Of a DNA stretch of 64,000 nucleotides, positions 22,351-34,279 are shown piece after piece. The first letter of the stretch is position 1. Each line of letters opens with the position of its first letter. Source of the DNA: Heloderma charlesbogerti (Eukaryota; Chordata; Lepidosauria; Squamata; Helodermatidae); the NCBI GenBank assembly GCA_026122225.1, contig JANEZZ010002758.1:977207-1041206 (forward strand), written 5' to 3'. The notes beneath the pieces are model-generated. The model did not search any database. It was not told where the DNA came from and saw only the letters and a program-made list of their open reading frames with translations. Both the position numbers and the translations under genes were made by a program.

Positions 22351-23017
22351 AAGTTGCTAGTGCCCTCTCATCACAAGGAACTAGTCCCTGTAAAGAGGCC
22401 AGCTCTGAAATGTCCTAGCATGGAGTGATGTGGCATGAACCAAGTTCATACCCTGAACCAAGGAAAATGAAAACAATGGAAATGAAAATGTATGAAAATG
22501 CAAATTTTGCCAAAAAGAAAATAGGTTCAGGTAAACCTGCTTGCTATGCATAAAGTTGCACAAGTAGTCCAGTTTATCCTGAATCTGATACTGGAGCATT
22601 TTCAGGATCTTGAGTTTTTATTTAAGCAAAGAAAAGTGCCATGGGAGAAAAAGGAAATGAGGAATCATAGGGATGTAAGGGTAGGGCATGTTAATGGAGG
22701 TCATGAGGGAGGGGCAGATTACTTTGCAAAGCACAGGAGTAGGACACTCTTGGCCACCACAGCCCTTCCTCGACCACTTCCTTCACCTTCCAATACATCT
22801 TTTAACCATGAGGGCTAGAAACTTCCTTTCCCAAAAAATAAAATAAAACCAAACATTCCCAGGAATACAATTCTGTGCAAGATGACCTGATCCCATGTGC
22901 ATGGAGTATTAGATCCAAACAGCTCTATCTGGAGATACAGAGCAGCACCAAGCATTATCCCCCCAGCAAACAGTCTATCTGCATTGAAAATGGATTTGCT
23001 TTGGAATCTGGTCTTAC

Positions 23018-23213
23018 CTCAGCATTAAGTTTAATGGTCTCTTCTGTGTGGTACAGTAAGTACTTTTGCCCCGAAGATGATACATTGACATACACTTGCA
23101 AGCAAGGGTACTGAGAGTTTTTCAGGCAATCTGGGCCGCAGCTGAACGAACAGTTAAAGGTTTCTGTGATGGAGGCGTTGAGCAGCGTGCACTGTGTCTC
23201 TTCTGTCCAAACA
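23018..23213 (-). CDS. KCNMB2: KCNMB2 coding exon 3 (extracellular loop, first part)
   Basis: The exon is 196 nt. Its first base completes a Ser codon (AG+T), followed by 65 codons ending in Glu at a codon boundary. The acceptor has a CT-rich tract and CCACCAG (AG at 23215-23214). The donor is GAG|GTAAGA (GT at 23017-23016). The encoded segment begins VWTEETQCTLLNASIT. It carries three potential N-glycosylation sequons (NAS, NCS, NVS) and five cysteines, including a CGPDC pair, as expected for the disulphide-bonded extracellular loop of BK beta subunits. This loop is known to shape toxin access and gating of the pore-forming alpha subunit. No stop or frameshift is present. The CT tract just outside the acceptor overlaps a short (GA)n run on the plus strand. 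Confidence 0.95.
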
Positions 23214-23261
23214 CTGGTGGGGAAAGAGAGAGAGAGAGTGAGAGTTTAGACAAAATACACT

Positions 23262-23460
23262 CAGAGAAAGGACTAAAAGGACTGGAATTCCCCAGGGAGG
23301 TGGTGGGCTGTCCCACACTGGAGGCATTCTAGATGAAGCTGGACAGCCATCTGTCAGGGATGCTTTGACTTGGATTCCTGCACTGAGCAGGGGGTTGGAC
23401 TCGATGGTCTTATAGGCCCCTTCCAACCCTACTATTCCATGATTCTACGAATGCCATTTT
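23262..23460 (+). mobile_element. CR1 LINE 3' end
   Basis: It reads CCCCAGGGAGGTGGTGGG, GGGTTGGACTCGATGGTCTTATAGGCCCCTTCCAACCC and ends TCCATGATTCTACGA, the octamer-type end of CR1 elements. Confidence 0.88.
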
Positions 23461-23567
23461 TAGGAGAGAATTCCAGACATTGTCCAATCTTAACAAGAGC
23501 CCTGTATGCTAAAACGGTGGCAGGCTGGAGCAGTCCCAGTCATCATGGAGTGGACTGTCTTTTGCCC

Positions 23568-23690
23568 CACCTGGGACTCTCCAGATGTGTTGGACTATAA
23601 CTCCCATCATCCCCAGCCAGTGTGGCTGGGGGTGATGGCGGTTACAATCTAACATGTCTGGAAGGTCCCAGGCTGGGGAAGGATGGAGTA
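23568..23690. mobile_element. Foldback hAT-like element
   Basis: Arms are CTCCAGATGTGTTGGACTATAACTCCCATCATCCCC and its inverted counterpart GGTGATGGCGGTTACAATCTAACATGTCTGGAAG, ending CCCAGGCTGGGGAAGG. The left terminus is degraded, so the TSD could not be set. Confidence 0.7.
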
Positions 23691-23694
23691 AACT

Positions 23695-24280
23695 CTTGCA
23701 ATGTGCTGTAGGTTGGGTTGCCTTTGAAGACTGCTCAGAAACAACAGTTAGTGCAAAATCCAGCAGCACATGTATTAACTGGGAACAGATGCAAGGGAGC
23801 ACACCTTGCCAGTTTTGGAGCAGCTCCTCTGGTTTCTGGTCCTTTTCTGAGGGCTTTCTTACCTTTAAAGCCTTCAAAGGCTTGGGACCTGGGTACCTGA
23901 GGGAAGGGCAACCTGCCCTTGCATGGACTTGTCCAGACTTTAAGATCAGGCTCAGAAATCCTGCTCTGAGTCTCCCACACCCTGTGAAATAAGGCACGTG
24001 GTGCCTGGGGACAGGAGCTTTTCAGTTTTGGCACCCCACCTTCTTTCCTTCTGAAGGAAGTTCACATGGCCCTGTCTTTATTTTCTTTCTGGTACCTGGT
24101 GAAAGTTTTTTTTAACGTGCCCAGGGCTCTTTGTTTTGTTGATGGCTTTTTAAACGACTGTGTCACTTGTTTAAATTGTAAGTGAACTGTGTTTTTACGC
24201 TTTTATTCTGTAAGCTACTCTCAGAGTTATGGCCGAAGAGTGCCTAACAAGTACAAATAAATAATAATAATAATATTAAT
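23695..24280 (+). mobile_element. L2 LINE 3' end, plus strand
   Basis: Translated pieces read LVQNPAAHVLTGN and GLGPGYLREG, and the region ends in a 3' UTR with GTAAGCTACTC and a (AATAATAAT)n tail. This matches the C-terminus of the L2 at 53765. Confidence 0.75.
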
Positions 24281-24289
24281 AATAATAAT

Positions 24290-25110
24290 TTATTTAATTT
24301 TTTTCTACCACCTTTTGAGGCAAAGCCTCCTCAAGGTGGTTTCAAAAGGATTTCTTAACAAAAAACATATGAAATACTACTAACTAAAACTACAGCATAA
24401 AACATTTGAAATAACAACAAATTTATGAATTTTTAAAATATGAAATAAAAAACATTGAAAAGCAGATTGGAACATCTAGGTCTTTAAGGCCTGCTTGAAA
24501 CAGTCACAGAGTGGGCTATGTGCATATCCTGCGGTTGACCATTCCACAGAGGTGGGGCCATCACAGAGCATGGCATCCATGGCCGGGGTTGGACTTGATG
24601 GTCTTATAGGCCCCTTCCAAGCTGGGCCTTCGGCACTTGAACTTGGGCCCAGGAGTGTACTGGCAGCCAGCGCAACTGTAAAGAATCAGTGTTATATGCT
24701 CTGATCGCCTCTGCAAGCAACTAGGTGGCCACATTCTGCATCGGCTAAAGCTTCTGCACTGTCTTTAAAAGCAGCCCCATGTAGACTGCATTACAGTAGT
24801 CTAGTCTGGATGTAACTAAGGCACTGATGACTGTAGTTGAGGTCTTCTTTCTCCAGATAGAAATGCAGCTGGCGAACCAGGTGAAGCCGATAAAAGGCAC
24901 TCTGGGTAACCAATGCCACCTGTGCTTCCATAGATAGTGCCAAGTGGTGCGCTTGGTCCTTCAGGGCAGAGCAACCCCACCCAATGCCAGTCTCAGACCT
25001 CCATCCTGATTGGCAGGTACCTCCATCTTGATCAGCAGGTACCTCCATCCTGATCGGCAAGTTTCCTTACCCCCAGCTTCTGTCTTATCTGGATTAACCC
25101 TCACCTTATT
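24290..25110 (-). mobile_element. L2 LINE 3' end, minus strand, with a CR1-like patch
   Basis: On the minus strand the peptide reads SMEAQVALVTQSAFYRLHLVRQLHFYLEKEDL, aligned with SLDAQVSAVARNAFAQLKLVRQLRPFLE in the long L2. The 24565-24625 stretch (GTTGGACTTGATGGTCTTATAGGCCCCTTCCAA) is CR1-like and looks inserted. Confidence 0.75.
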
Positions 25111-25142
25111 TGCCTCACATCCATCCCAAAATAGCAATGGCC

Positions 25143-25145
<3 letters not shown>

Positions 25146-25186
<41 letters not shown>

Positions 25187-25187
25187 T
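25146..25187 (+). repeat. (AAT)n microsatellite
   Basis: About 14 uninterrupted AAT triplets abutting an L2-like 3' end. This is the usual tail of that LINE type. Confidence 0.92.
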
Positions 25188-25360
25188 AACATTTCTATAC
25201 TGCCCCATAGCCAAAGCTCTCTGGGAGGTTTACAGAAATTAAAACATTAAAAACAATATGAAAAATTTAAAAGCCATTTATATAAAAGCACACAGATAAT
25301 ATAAACAAACAACACAGAACTCGAAACAACTTGGCTAGAACGGCCGAGATGAGTGGTCCC
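25186..25360 (-). mobile_element. LINE 3' end (L2-like)
   Basis: TTTCTATACTGCCCCATAGCCAAAGCTCTCTGGGAGGTTTACAGAAATT is typical of an inverted L2-like 3' UTR. A similar piece occurs at 7405-7475. Confidence 0.6.
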
Positions 25361-27699
25361 TTCAGAGAACTCCTCTGTGCTTCCCAACTGTGGTTATCAG
25401 TGGGATTTTCACAAATGGTGGCTATAATCTGTGAATTCCTTAGTTTTCTCTTTATTTATTTAGAGCACCATTGAATGATTCTGGGCAGGCAGGGGGGGCT
25501 ATGGGGATCTCCCTCTCCATAACTGGGGGAGGTCTTCCCTTGAAAGCCGTGTCCCAGTGGCTGTGGAAAGGTCCCCTGCTGTTGCTCCTTGAGTGTTGGT
25601 GCTCCATCAGGGCATGCCAGGGTGGATCAGGAGAGGCTTTGCATCTGCCGGATTCAAAGCTGTGTGCCCCAACATTTGCTCTGCCAGATCGAGCCCAGCA
25701 TTGAAACACCACACTGTAAAGGAGCAGTGTAGAATCAGTCGGACAAAATGTAACAGATCTGTTGCAGAGGTAAAGTAGATCAGATTAAAAAACTTGGGGA
25801 AAAAATCTTTTGCATGGTGCTGAAATGGCGACCAGAAAGGCATCAGGCAAGCTTTCCCAGGGAGAGCATTCCACAAACCAGCACGACCACCAAGTAGGCC
25901 CTTTCACCTGTAGCCAGCTGTGGCAGCCCAGATGGCAGGTGCACACAAAGAAAAGCCTCTGTTGGAAGTATTTGGACAGGTACATTTGCAGGTAAGTGGT
26001 CCTTCTATTTCTGCACGGACACCCTTATAAATCAGAGGTGCCATCTAAACCCCCTCCTTTATAATTTTGCACACATCTGTAAGTCTGTCTTTCTGTCTGC
26101 CCACCTCCCCTGCCTGAATCCCTCTACTGGTTGTGTGTGGGTGGGACTGATACTGTCAAAAAGATGAAAGGGAGGTAATGCACTACGTCTGATGAGCCTT
26201 CAACCTTTCCCCTGAGAAGTAAGTCCTCAGTGCTCCTGCCACCGAGAACTGCATTGGGGAATAGACTGTTTTTCCTAGTTTCAGAGAAAGTGCCTTTGTG
26301 GCATCAATAGCCATTGCTCCAATCCTTTGCTTCATCCAACACCTGTTTGTATAGGGAAAACATGAAAGATTGTCATTCTTAACAGTCCCCAAAGCAAAGG
26401 GTTAAGAATGAATGCGAGCATATAGAGGTGAGCAGAGGGCCGGCCCAAGACATTTAACTGCAACGCCTCTTGGCTTATGTACATGGAATGGAGGGCACGT
26501 GTCATCTTCTCCTTTGCTTCAGGCCCTCCATTTCATGTACAAAAGGGAAGAGGAATTGCAGTTAATTACTTCAACACTGGCTGTGGGACTGCATCCTACA
26601 CCACACCCAAGGACAGCTGGCTAGCTTAGGGGGTGCAGGACAGGACATGCAGCACACGCGGCTCTGTCCTACAAGAGAGGGGAACAGCCAGGGGAGCTGC
26701 TGCTGCTGCCGCCACCCCTGGCATCTACTGCCAGTTGGCCCACTCTCCCTAATGGTAGGGCTGGCCCTGGATGAGGAACACAGCTACTGCCTGGAAAAGA
26801 ACTGGGGAAGCAAAGCAGAATTTGGGGAAAGAAGGAGGGACATATTCCTTAGGATTTGGGGCAATAAAAAAAAGAAACTCTGTTCATTATGCAAAGATTT
26901 ACTTGGTTGCCGTGGCAACAGGAGCTCACCCCACCACCAATCTATGTGTAGTTAGCACCCTTTTGCCAAAAGGTGTGAAAAATTGCCCCAAAGGGGGTCT
27001 GTTCACACAGCAAAGATCTTTGCGAAACAGGCTCCTCTTGTTCACCTCAGCAGCAATATGAACGTACTGTGGCATGTCCTCATCACCGGGAATTCAGAGG
27101 TATGCTACCTCTGAACATGGTAGCTCTATTGATCTGGCAAAGGAACTATGTACTGACAGGCCATGAATTTCTCTAACCCCCCTCCCCTTTTTAAAGGCAT
27201 CAAAAATGTTTTTTCTGCATGGCAACATTCTGTCTCACTGGAGTGTTGTCAGGCTCAATTAATTTCAGGTTACTACGGTGCTTTGATATTCATGGATGGT
27301 GTATGGAGTATTGTGTGGGCTGCAACATCACCAGTGATTCCAGAGGAGTAATTTGACCATAACTGTAATTGGCAGGGATGTATAATTAAGGATGCCTGAC
27401 AAGAGAGTGATTCTGAAATGTAAAGAAATACCCCTCACTGGCTTTCTAATCCGGCTTCTCTCCCAAGAATTAACTGTTTCTGAGACAAATGATGATACAC
27501 AATGGTTCCTACTAATCACTGCAGAACTAAGTAAAGAAACCTTACTCTAGTTTTGGGGCAGGAGGGTGGGTCGGTGGTGGTGGGGAACCTACTCCTTGCC
27601 CTTTAGGCTTGGAGTTGTCATCTGCAACGTGGACCTGTATGACATCATCCATGTGCACCAGGTTCTGGAAGCCACAGCAAATAAGCAAAACAATGTTGT

Positions 27700-28185
27700 A
27701 GTTCTGGCATCTCCAACATGGTCCCCATGGGCACTATTGTGCCTGCAGGTACCTCCCGTGGTGCCCACCAGGTTCTCTGCCTCTCTTCATTTTCATTTTA
27801 TTTCTTAAGATTTTTTTTTTTAAATGGGGAGGCTGGTATGCTGCAAAGCAAAGTGCTTTGCAATTTGAAGTGCCATCTTTATTTGGGTTAAAAAGAGCAG
27901 TTTTATTTGGGTTCAACAGAGTGGTTTTGTGTTTTCTACCTCAGACCCCACCTCGTTCATCTAATTAAGTCACTTAAGGCAAGTTACTTTTCTTTTAGGT
28001 TCACCAGTTTCCCTTTTGGGAAATGAGTGTTTTATGACCAGCCATGCCTACCATGGCAGCGATTTTGTGAAAGCACCCATGACACGACCTCAAAATTCCA
28101 AATGTGCTCATTGACCAAAAAAAGTTGGGGACCCCTATATGTAGTCCAACATATCTGGAGAGCACCAAGTTGGGGAAAGCTGCCT
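27700..28185 (+). repeat. Dispersed repeat (CATGGCAGC...GGGGACCCCTA family), copy 1
   Basis: It shares TATTTCTTAAGATT, ATGCTGCAAAGCAAAGTGCT, GAGTGGTTTTGT, AGACCCCACCTC and AAAGTTGGGGACCCC with 33455-33885, and more loosely with 60235-60575. The GGGGACCCCT end resembles some hAT termini, but the class is unproven. Confidence 0.68.
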
Positions 28186-29059
28186 TTGACAGACTCAGTA
28201 TGGGATGCTTCTCCACATCTGATTCTGGTTTCATTCTTGTTCTCGTCAGCCTCAGCTCAACTCCAGGAATAGACAGCAGGGCCTGTGCCTATCTGGCTGA
28301 GGCGGGAGTGCTGCTTAAGGCTGCAATTAATGAATCACAGGCCACAGGCCAAACCTTCTACTCTTTCACTGAGAAGGGAAGCACTGGAAGGTTGGAAAAA
28401 ATTACACCAAGGTGCTACAAGAAATACAAGTGATAATGTCTCACTCCTAGCAATATTATTAGAGAGATCAGCAGGATTTCCATTTGTGAGGAGGAAGGTA
28501 TTAGCTCTACGCAAGAAGGAAAAAATAACACCTCAGAGGGCTGTAAAATAGCTTGGTCCCTTTCACAAATTAAACTTCCATTCGTTTTTTTTTCTTCATT
28601 TGAAAGCTTATGTTTTCTCTAGGCTGCTGCTTATTGCTTCTGCTCCCTGCTGAATTAGGCGGGGGCCGTGTTTTACAGTGATAGACACTCAGTATTTAAT
28701 GGACTTCATAGATTAGCTGATAAGGATATTAGTCAAAAACCCATACTGTGAGGGAAAAGCCTGCAAAAGCTTTTCATTTCTCTGCTGCTCTGATTAATCC
28801 AAGGCTAAACAATGACAAGTGAAGGAGATCATATATACGAAGCCAGACCCTGAACACTAAATCCCCCCATGAGGAGCTCAGTACTGTTTGTGTAGCAAGC
28901 TGCTCGGCCTGTTTCCTTTGCTACTTTTAAAGAAAACATACAGTGAGGATCAATAGATGGGTCCTCCTGAGTCATTCTGGCTTGGTATAAATTTAGGGTA
29001 GAAACTGATGTGCATAGGGGGAAGCAGTGTGCAACAAAGGAAGAAAAAAAGGACCCCCG

Positions 29060-29275
29060 AATGGCAGCAGGGCCGACATCAAGGATAGGCATGATGGGGC
29101 ACCTGCTGAGGGCCCTCACCCCAACAGGGGCACACTGACAATAGCCCCTTGGAGTTGCTTCTCCTCTTCGCCATTGGAACCTGCACATTCGCCGGCTTCT
29201 CACTCTGGCCCAGACAACGGTGGTGGTGAGAAGGAGGAGCAGCAGATGCCACTGCCTGCTTGCTCACTGGCTCCC
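29060..29275 (+). repeat. Left half of the dispersed repeat split by LTR-like copy 2
   Basis: GATGGGGCACCTGCTGAGGGCCCTCACCCC and GGCCCAGACAACGG correspond to the repeat at 6955-7350. The right half continues at 29847-29975 (AACAAGCAAGTGGTAGCAGTGATGAGG). Confidence 0.6.
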
Positions 29276-29846
29276 TGTCAGGGGTGTTTCTGAGCGCAGG
29301 AAGGAGGATAGCAGTTCAGATTCTGAAGGAGAACCACCAGACATGGGGGAGGTGTTTTCCCAGGCTAGTCCAGACATGACTGGGCCGGCTTCTCAAGTTA
29401 CAAATGCCCAGCTGGCTGAGGATGAGGGTTCCTCTTCACACATCCCTGTGAGAGACAGCGAACAGAAGGAGGGGAGGTTTGGAGAGTCTGATTTAATAGA
29501 TGCCAGGCGCAGACACAGAGCTAAGAGAGAGAAGGCAGGGGTGGAACTCAGACGGTCTACTCGATTGGCCTTGTGTGAGAAGCTGTGCTCAGAAGCCTCA
29601 CGAGAGAGAGGTTCCTCCCCCCTGCTTAAGTTAGGCTAGTGAGACTGCCTTCCTATTCAAACGGCAGGCAACTCTCTTAACTTCCTTTTGAAGTCCCCTG
29701 AAGGCATTCCTTTGTAGACTGAGAGTCACTAAGAATTTGCATCTGTATGACCCAGTGAAGTAATGAATTAAAAGCCGTAGACTGAAGCTTCTTGTCTGTG
29801 TTTGTCTTCAGCGTTGAAAGAAAGTGGGGCTAAAGGACTCCTGACA
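29276..29846 (+). mobile_element. LTR-like unit, copy 2 (probable solo LTR, 571 bp)
   Basis: Termini are TGTCAGG and CCTGACA, a perfect 7-bp inverted repeat. Flanking 5-mers are CTCCC and CTCCT (4/5), compatible with a decayed 5-bp TSD. The unit interrupts another dispersed repeat whose halves (29060-29275 and 29847-29975) resemble the uninterrupted copy at 6955-7350, which acts as an empty-site control. It carries AATTAAA about 80 bp before its end. The frame ending at 29639 is conserved with copy 1 across roughly 100 codons. Confidence 0.72.
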
Positions 29847-30062
29847 CTCCTCGCCTGTTAAACAAGCAAGTGGTAGCAGTGATGAGGAAGAGGATGACAA
29901 TGAGCAAGAGCAGCTGATGACAATGGTGGTGAGACGCTGCACTCACTGAGGGAGGGAGCCCATTGGTAAGCACATCAGCCCCTTGTCCCATTGTTCACCG
30001 TGCAGTGGTGGTGACCATGCTAAGCATTCCACTTCTTTCTGCCACATGCTGCTATGGAAAAT

Positions 30063-30182
30063 TTGTGTAACCCAATAAAAAAAGTTGTGTAACCCAATAA
30101 AAAGTTGTGTAACCTAATAAAAAAGTTGCGTAACCTAACACAAAGTTGTGTAACCTAATAAAAAAGTTGTGTAACCTAATCC
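30063..30182 (+). repeat. Minisatellite, unit of about 24-25 bp
   Basis: Between four and six tandem units of GTGTAACC(C/T)AATAAAAAAGTT, with small length and base differences (for example one GCGTAACCTAACACAAAGTT). Confidence 0.9.
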
Positions 30183-31785
30183 TTCTAGTAAAGTCAGTTG
30201 GTTTGTAATCCAATTAATTTAACTTTTTCCTGAGTAAGTGTTCTTGCTTCTTTGTTTTAAGGAATGCTCAATTGTCTTATGATCATCCTAGGCATGTCAC
30301 CTCATCCTTTACTTTTGCTATCAACTTTTTTGTTTTGAACATCTACATCTGATAATTTCTGTATATCTGGAAATATCATTTCCAGCAGTTTGAATGTTAG
30401 CTGGTCTGTTCTGTGGGACCATCTCAGCTGTTAAGACTCTGAATGTTGACATGAAAAGTTTGCAAACATTTTAGCCAAAATATTGTGGCCCAGGATGCTG
30501 AGTTTCCCCCAGCGCCCCCTCCCCAATCACAGGTGGGGTCTGAAGACTCTGAGCATAGAGAGAAATGGGTTCCGGGACCATCACAGGAGTCACTCAGTGA
30601 AGTGGTCACTGTTAGCAGAAGTGGCTGAATAAAGGCGACTGAATCCAGAAAGTGAACAGCTTGGCAAACTTTACTGAGTCATAAACAGACAGTCCCCTGG
30701 CGAAGTAACCAGAAGTACAAGACAGCATAGCAAATCAGGCTTGACTTCTATGAGAATGAAACCACTACTATTACTGAACATATTGAACATGCTAGCGTTT
30801 GTATACATAAGAAACCCAGGCTAAAAAGGAAATTTATTTGGCTCCACCTGGCTGCTAGGCAGCATCATCCCCTTGCGACCTCTATTTGTATGGAAGACAC
30901 ACAGATGTTAATTAGCTCTGCACTCTGAGTCACCCCATCTTTGCTTTAAAACCCTGAAGAACAAATTAATGCTTAGCTTGTACCTTTATTTGGTATGATT
31001 CCCTGCCATCGCTATTCCAGCAGTCATTCTACTAGAGACATTCTGGAGAAGAAGGAAGAGGAGGATCCCCAGAGGGCAAAGAGGCCTCCATCCTCAAACT
31101 CTGATGACGCCTCCCTAGAATTGCTTGCAGTATTGGAGGACCCTTCTCCACCAGAATGTCAAGACCATGGGCCACAGGAGGCACCACAGCTTTGCTGAAG
31201 CATGCACTTTTGTAATAGCGTGCATCCCCTTTAACACTTGACTGGGCTTCTTCCAGGGAGGTGGGACTTCACAGACACCTGTCTTTGCAGGGCTATCTAT
31301 ACCCCAGGTGGGGACTGGAGCAACAGTATGAGCTTGCCAGTGAGACTATTATCTGGATTTATCTCGCATCTAACTCCACAGTTTGTTAACGGTAGTCTGA
31401 TCTGACCTGTATCTTGGCCACACCTGAACAGATCGGCCCCACTGGTCCCAGTCTGAAACAAGAGCTATCTGGGGGAACTCACCATTAGGACCTGGCTTTT
31501 GTTTTGAAGCTGCTCATCAGCCCACGCCAAGATCTGGCAAAATTTGTTTTCACTGCCAACATAATTTCCTTATTGGCCACTGTCAATAGCCTAATGGCCC
31601 ACCCATAAGCCCAACTGGTCATTTGGAAGTTCATACACACAAGATTGCAATACAGAAAAGGTTACGGATAATAAATTCATCAGTTTAATTGAAAGACATT
31701 TGCGCATTACCAAAAGCTCACTAGAGTGCCCTGTTGGAGATACTGAATGAAAATGATCACTCATGGTTAGAAGGAAAAGCACTCT

Positions 31786-32757
31786 GTACGAGGGTCAAGA
31801 AGCAACGGTAAGAACTGGACATGGAACAACCGATTGGTTCAAAATTGGGAAAGGAGTACGACAAGGCTGCATATTGTCGCCCTGCTTATTTAATTTATAT
31901 GCAGAGTACATCATGAGAAACGCCGGGTTGGATGAATCAGAGGTCGGAATTCAGATTGCCGGGAGAATTATCAACAACCTCCGATACGCAGACAATAACA
32001 CCCTAATGGCAGAAAGCGAAGAGGATCTAAAGAGCCTCTTGTTGAGGGTGAAAGTGGAGAGTGCAAAGGCTGGTTTGAAACTCAACATTAAAAAAAACTA
32101 AGATCATGGCATCTGGCCCTATCACTTCCAGGCATATAGAAAGGGAAGAAATGGAAGCAGTGACAGATTTTATTTTCTTGGGCTCCAAGATCACCACAGA
32201 CGGTGACTGCAGCCATGAAATTAAAAGACACTTGCTCCTTGGGTGGAAAGCTATGGCACACCTAGACAGCATAGTAAGAAGCAGAGACATCACCTTGCTG
32301 ACAAAGGTTCGTATAATCAAAGCTATGGTTTTCCCAGTAGCAGTGTATGGCTGTGAGAACTAGACTATAAGGAAGGCTGAGTGCCGAAGAATTGATGCTT
32401 TCGAACTGTGGTGCTGAAGAAGACTCGTACGAGACCCCTGGACTGCAAGGAGGTCAAATCAGTCCATCCTAAAGGAAATCAACCCTGACTGCTCATTGGA
32501 AGGACAGATCCTGAAGCTGAAGCTCAAATATTTTGGCCACCTAATGCAAAGAGAAAACTCCCTGGAAAAGACCCTGATGCTGGGAAAGATTGAAAGCAAA
32601 AGGAGAAGGGGACGGCAGAGGATGAGATGGCTAGATAACATCACCGATGCAATGAATATGAACTGTCTTGAGCACACTCCAGGAGAGAGCGGAGGACAGG
32701 AAGGCCTAGCGTGCTATGGTCCATGGGTTCATGAAGAGTCGGACACGACTTAACGAC
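31786..32757 (+). pseudogene. Broken BovB reverse transcriptase fragment
   Basis: Translation follows the long copy: GVRQGCILSPCLFNLYAEY, then a catalytic box altered to YADN where the long copy has YADD. An extra A in the run near 32090 shifts the frame. A TAG near 32361 replaces the Trp of the CESWT motif. More stops and shifts follow. It is not functional and is useful mainly as a comparison for the TGA in the long copy. Confidence 0.9.
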
Positions 32758-32786
32758 TGAACAACAACAACAATTACTGTAACATT
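31786..32786 (+). mobile_element. RTE-BovB LINE, 5'-truncated, with a perfect 20-bp TSD
   Basis: The unit starts inside the reverse transcriptase at the YEGQEATVRT region and runs to the same 3' end as the long copy (ACTTAACGACTGAACAACAAC). A 20-bp sequence, GTTAGAAGGAAAAGCACTCT, precedes it (31766-31785) and follows it (32787-32806), a classic target-primed insertion. Between the AAC tail and the downstream TSD lie 13-14 extra bases. It is oriented opposite to KCNMB2. Confidence 0.95.
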
Positions 32787-33454
32787 GTTAGAAGGAAAAG
32801 CACTCTAATATTTTTTGTCTGCCCCTATTACTGTAACATGCAAGCACCAACAAAGGGTGTCCTTATCAGCCCATCCTTTAAAAATTTGCCTCCACATTAA
32901 TCAACTGAAGCTTTAGTGAAGGGGTATTGAACCTCAGGACCATGGGCCAAGTCCAGACCGTTTAGGCTCCCAATCTAGCCCTCTGGGGTTCTCCAGAGGT
33001 CCATACTCCTTCTTCCAACCACTGATCATTTGGTAGTTTCTTGGCCCTTGCACAGCATTTTTCCCATTCTAAAAGATTGGAATGCCTCTCATAAGACTTA
33101 GTTACTGGCAGTTAGAGCTTTCAGCTAAAATATGCTTGTATTTTTCATATTTTTGGTCCTGCCCCCTTTTGCCTTTGACCTGACCCATCACTGGAATTCA
33201 GAGGACCCTTCTGAAATTGAATCCAGTCCTCTGGCTGAAAGAAATTCACCCAAAATTTAGTTGATTAATTTCCAATTACGCTGGTTAAAGCTTGCAGCCC
33301 TATAAAACTGTGTGAAAAGGCTAACACTGTTAGGGGTGTGCATTCTTTTCAGATGGAGCCCATTCAGTTCAACGTTCATTCATTACAAATCAAATGGTTC
33401 ATGTACAAACATGTTTGGTTTTGTTATTCCATTACCTTTCTCTGATACAGAAAC

Positions 33455-33885
33455 AGAATTTGTGCCCACAGACACCTCTGTTGGGGCCCACCAGACTCCC
33501 TGCCTCTCTTGATTTTAAGTTTATTTCTTAAGATTATTTTGATTTTTTTTAAACTGGGAGATTGCCATGCTGCAAAGCAAAGTGCTGTCTTTATTTGAGT
33601 TCAAAACCTTTCTTTGGATTCAAAAGAGTGGTTTTGTTTTTTTGAGCTCAGAGCCCCACCTCTGCCTTGTAGTTAGGTTTCTGGGCTAGTTACTTTTCTA
33701 TTAGTCTCACCAGTGTGTTTTCTGGGGAACGAGAGTTTTGTGACTGGCCATGCTCACCGTGGCAGCCAGTTTATGAATGAGCAAGCCCCTCTATGGCAGC
33801 CATTGTGTGAGAGTGCCTATGGCCCTCTCTCAACATTCCAGATATGCCTACTGACACAAAAAGGTTAGGGACCCCTGCTCTAAGT
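33455..33885 (+). repeat. Dispersed repeat (CATGGCAGC...GGGGACCCCTA family), copy 2
   Basis: It aligns with 27700-28185 along its length and ends AAAGGTTAGGGACCCCTGCTCT. Confidence 0.68.
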
Positions 33886-34279
33886 AGAGAAAAGTGTTTA
33901 TTTTATATTATTTTCCTCCTCCCCCATATGCCTCTCAAAGTCTGCTTACCCATCTTCTGTCATTCCCCCCTTCTTCTTTCACACTTAACTTGTACCCTAT
34001 CCCTAACTGCCAGGTTCTTTCATCCCTCCTTTCTCTCGCTTTTACATTCACTTCCTCCTGTAACAGCTTCCTCTCTTATCCCCTTCCTCCTTATTCCCAA
34101 TTTTTTAAAAATATTATTTTTATTAAAAAATATTAGCTTTGCTCTCTAACCAACTCCTGCGGCCACACCTGCCCATGCACACCTGGCCATGGCACAGGGC
34201 GGTCAAGCAAAGAGGCGCTGCAGCACTGAGACCCATTTAAAGGTTGGCTGTGGGTCTTGGCCCACAGTTTGGGAAACAC

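Larger units (their letters stand above)
5099..23017 (-). other. KCNMB2: KCNMB2 intron 3 (17.9 kb)
   Basis: The intron is bounded by donor GTAAGA at 23017 and acceptor CCACAG ending at 5099, read on the minus strand. It holds palindromic hAT copy 1, the long BovB, foldback hAT elements, a SINE split by a LINE 3' end, and several dispersed repeats annotated separately. Stretches with nothing I could assign are 5386-6940, 8040-8740 (unique or old repeat), 9990-10270, 10850-12090, 12945-13880, 18310-19800 and 22350-23010. None shows a convincing coding exon. The open frames there are short, lack family resemblance and often overlap repeats. Confidence 0.85.

Noticed and set aside
30995..31198. 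Exon of an unknown acidic Pro/Ser-rich protein
   Set aside because: It is short, has no splice context that I could support, no family match, and lies among repeats in a KCNMB2 intron.
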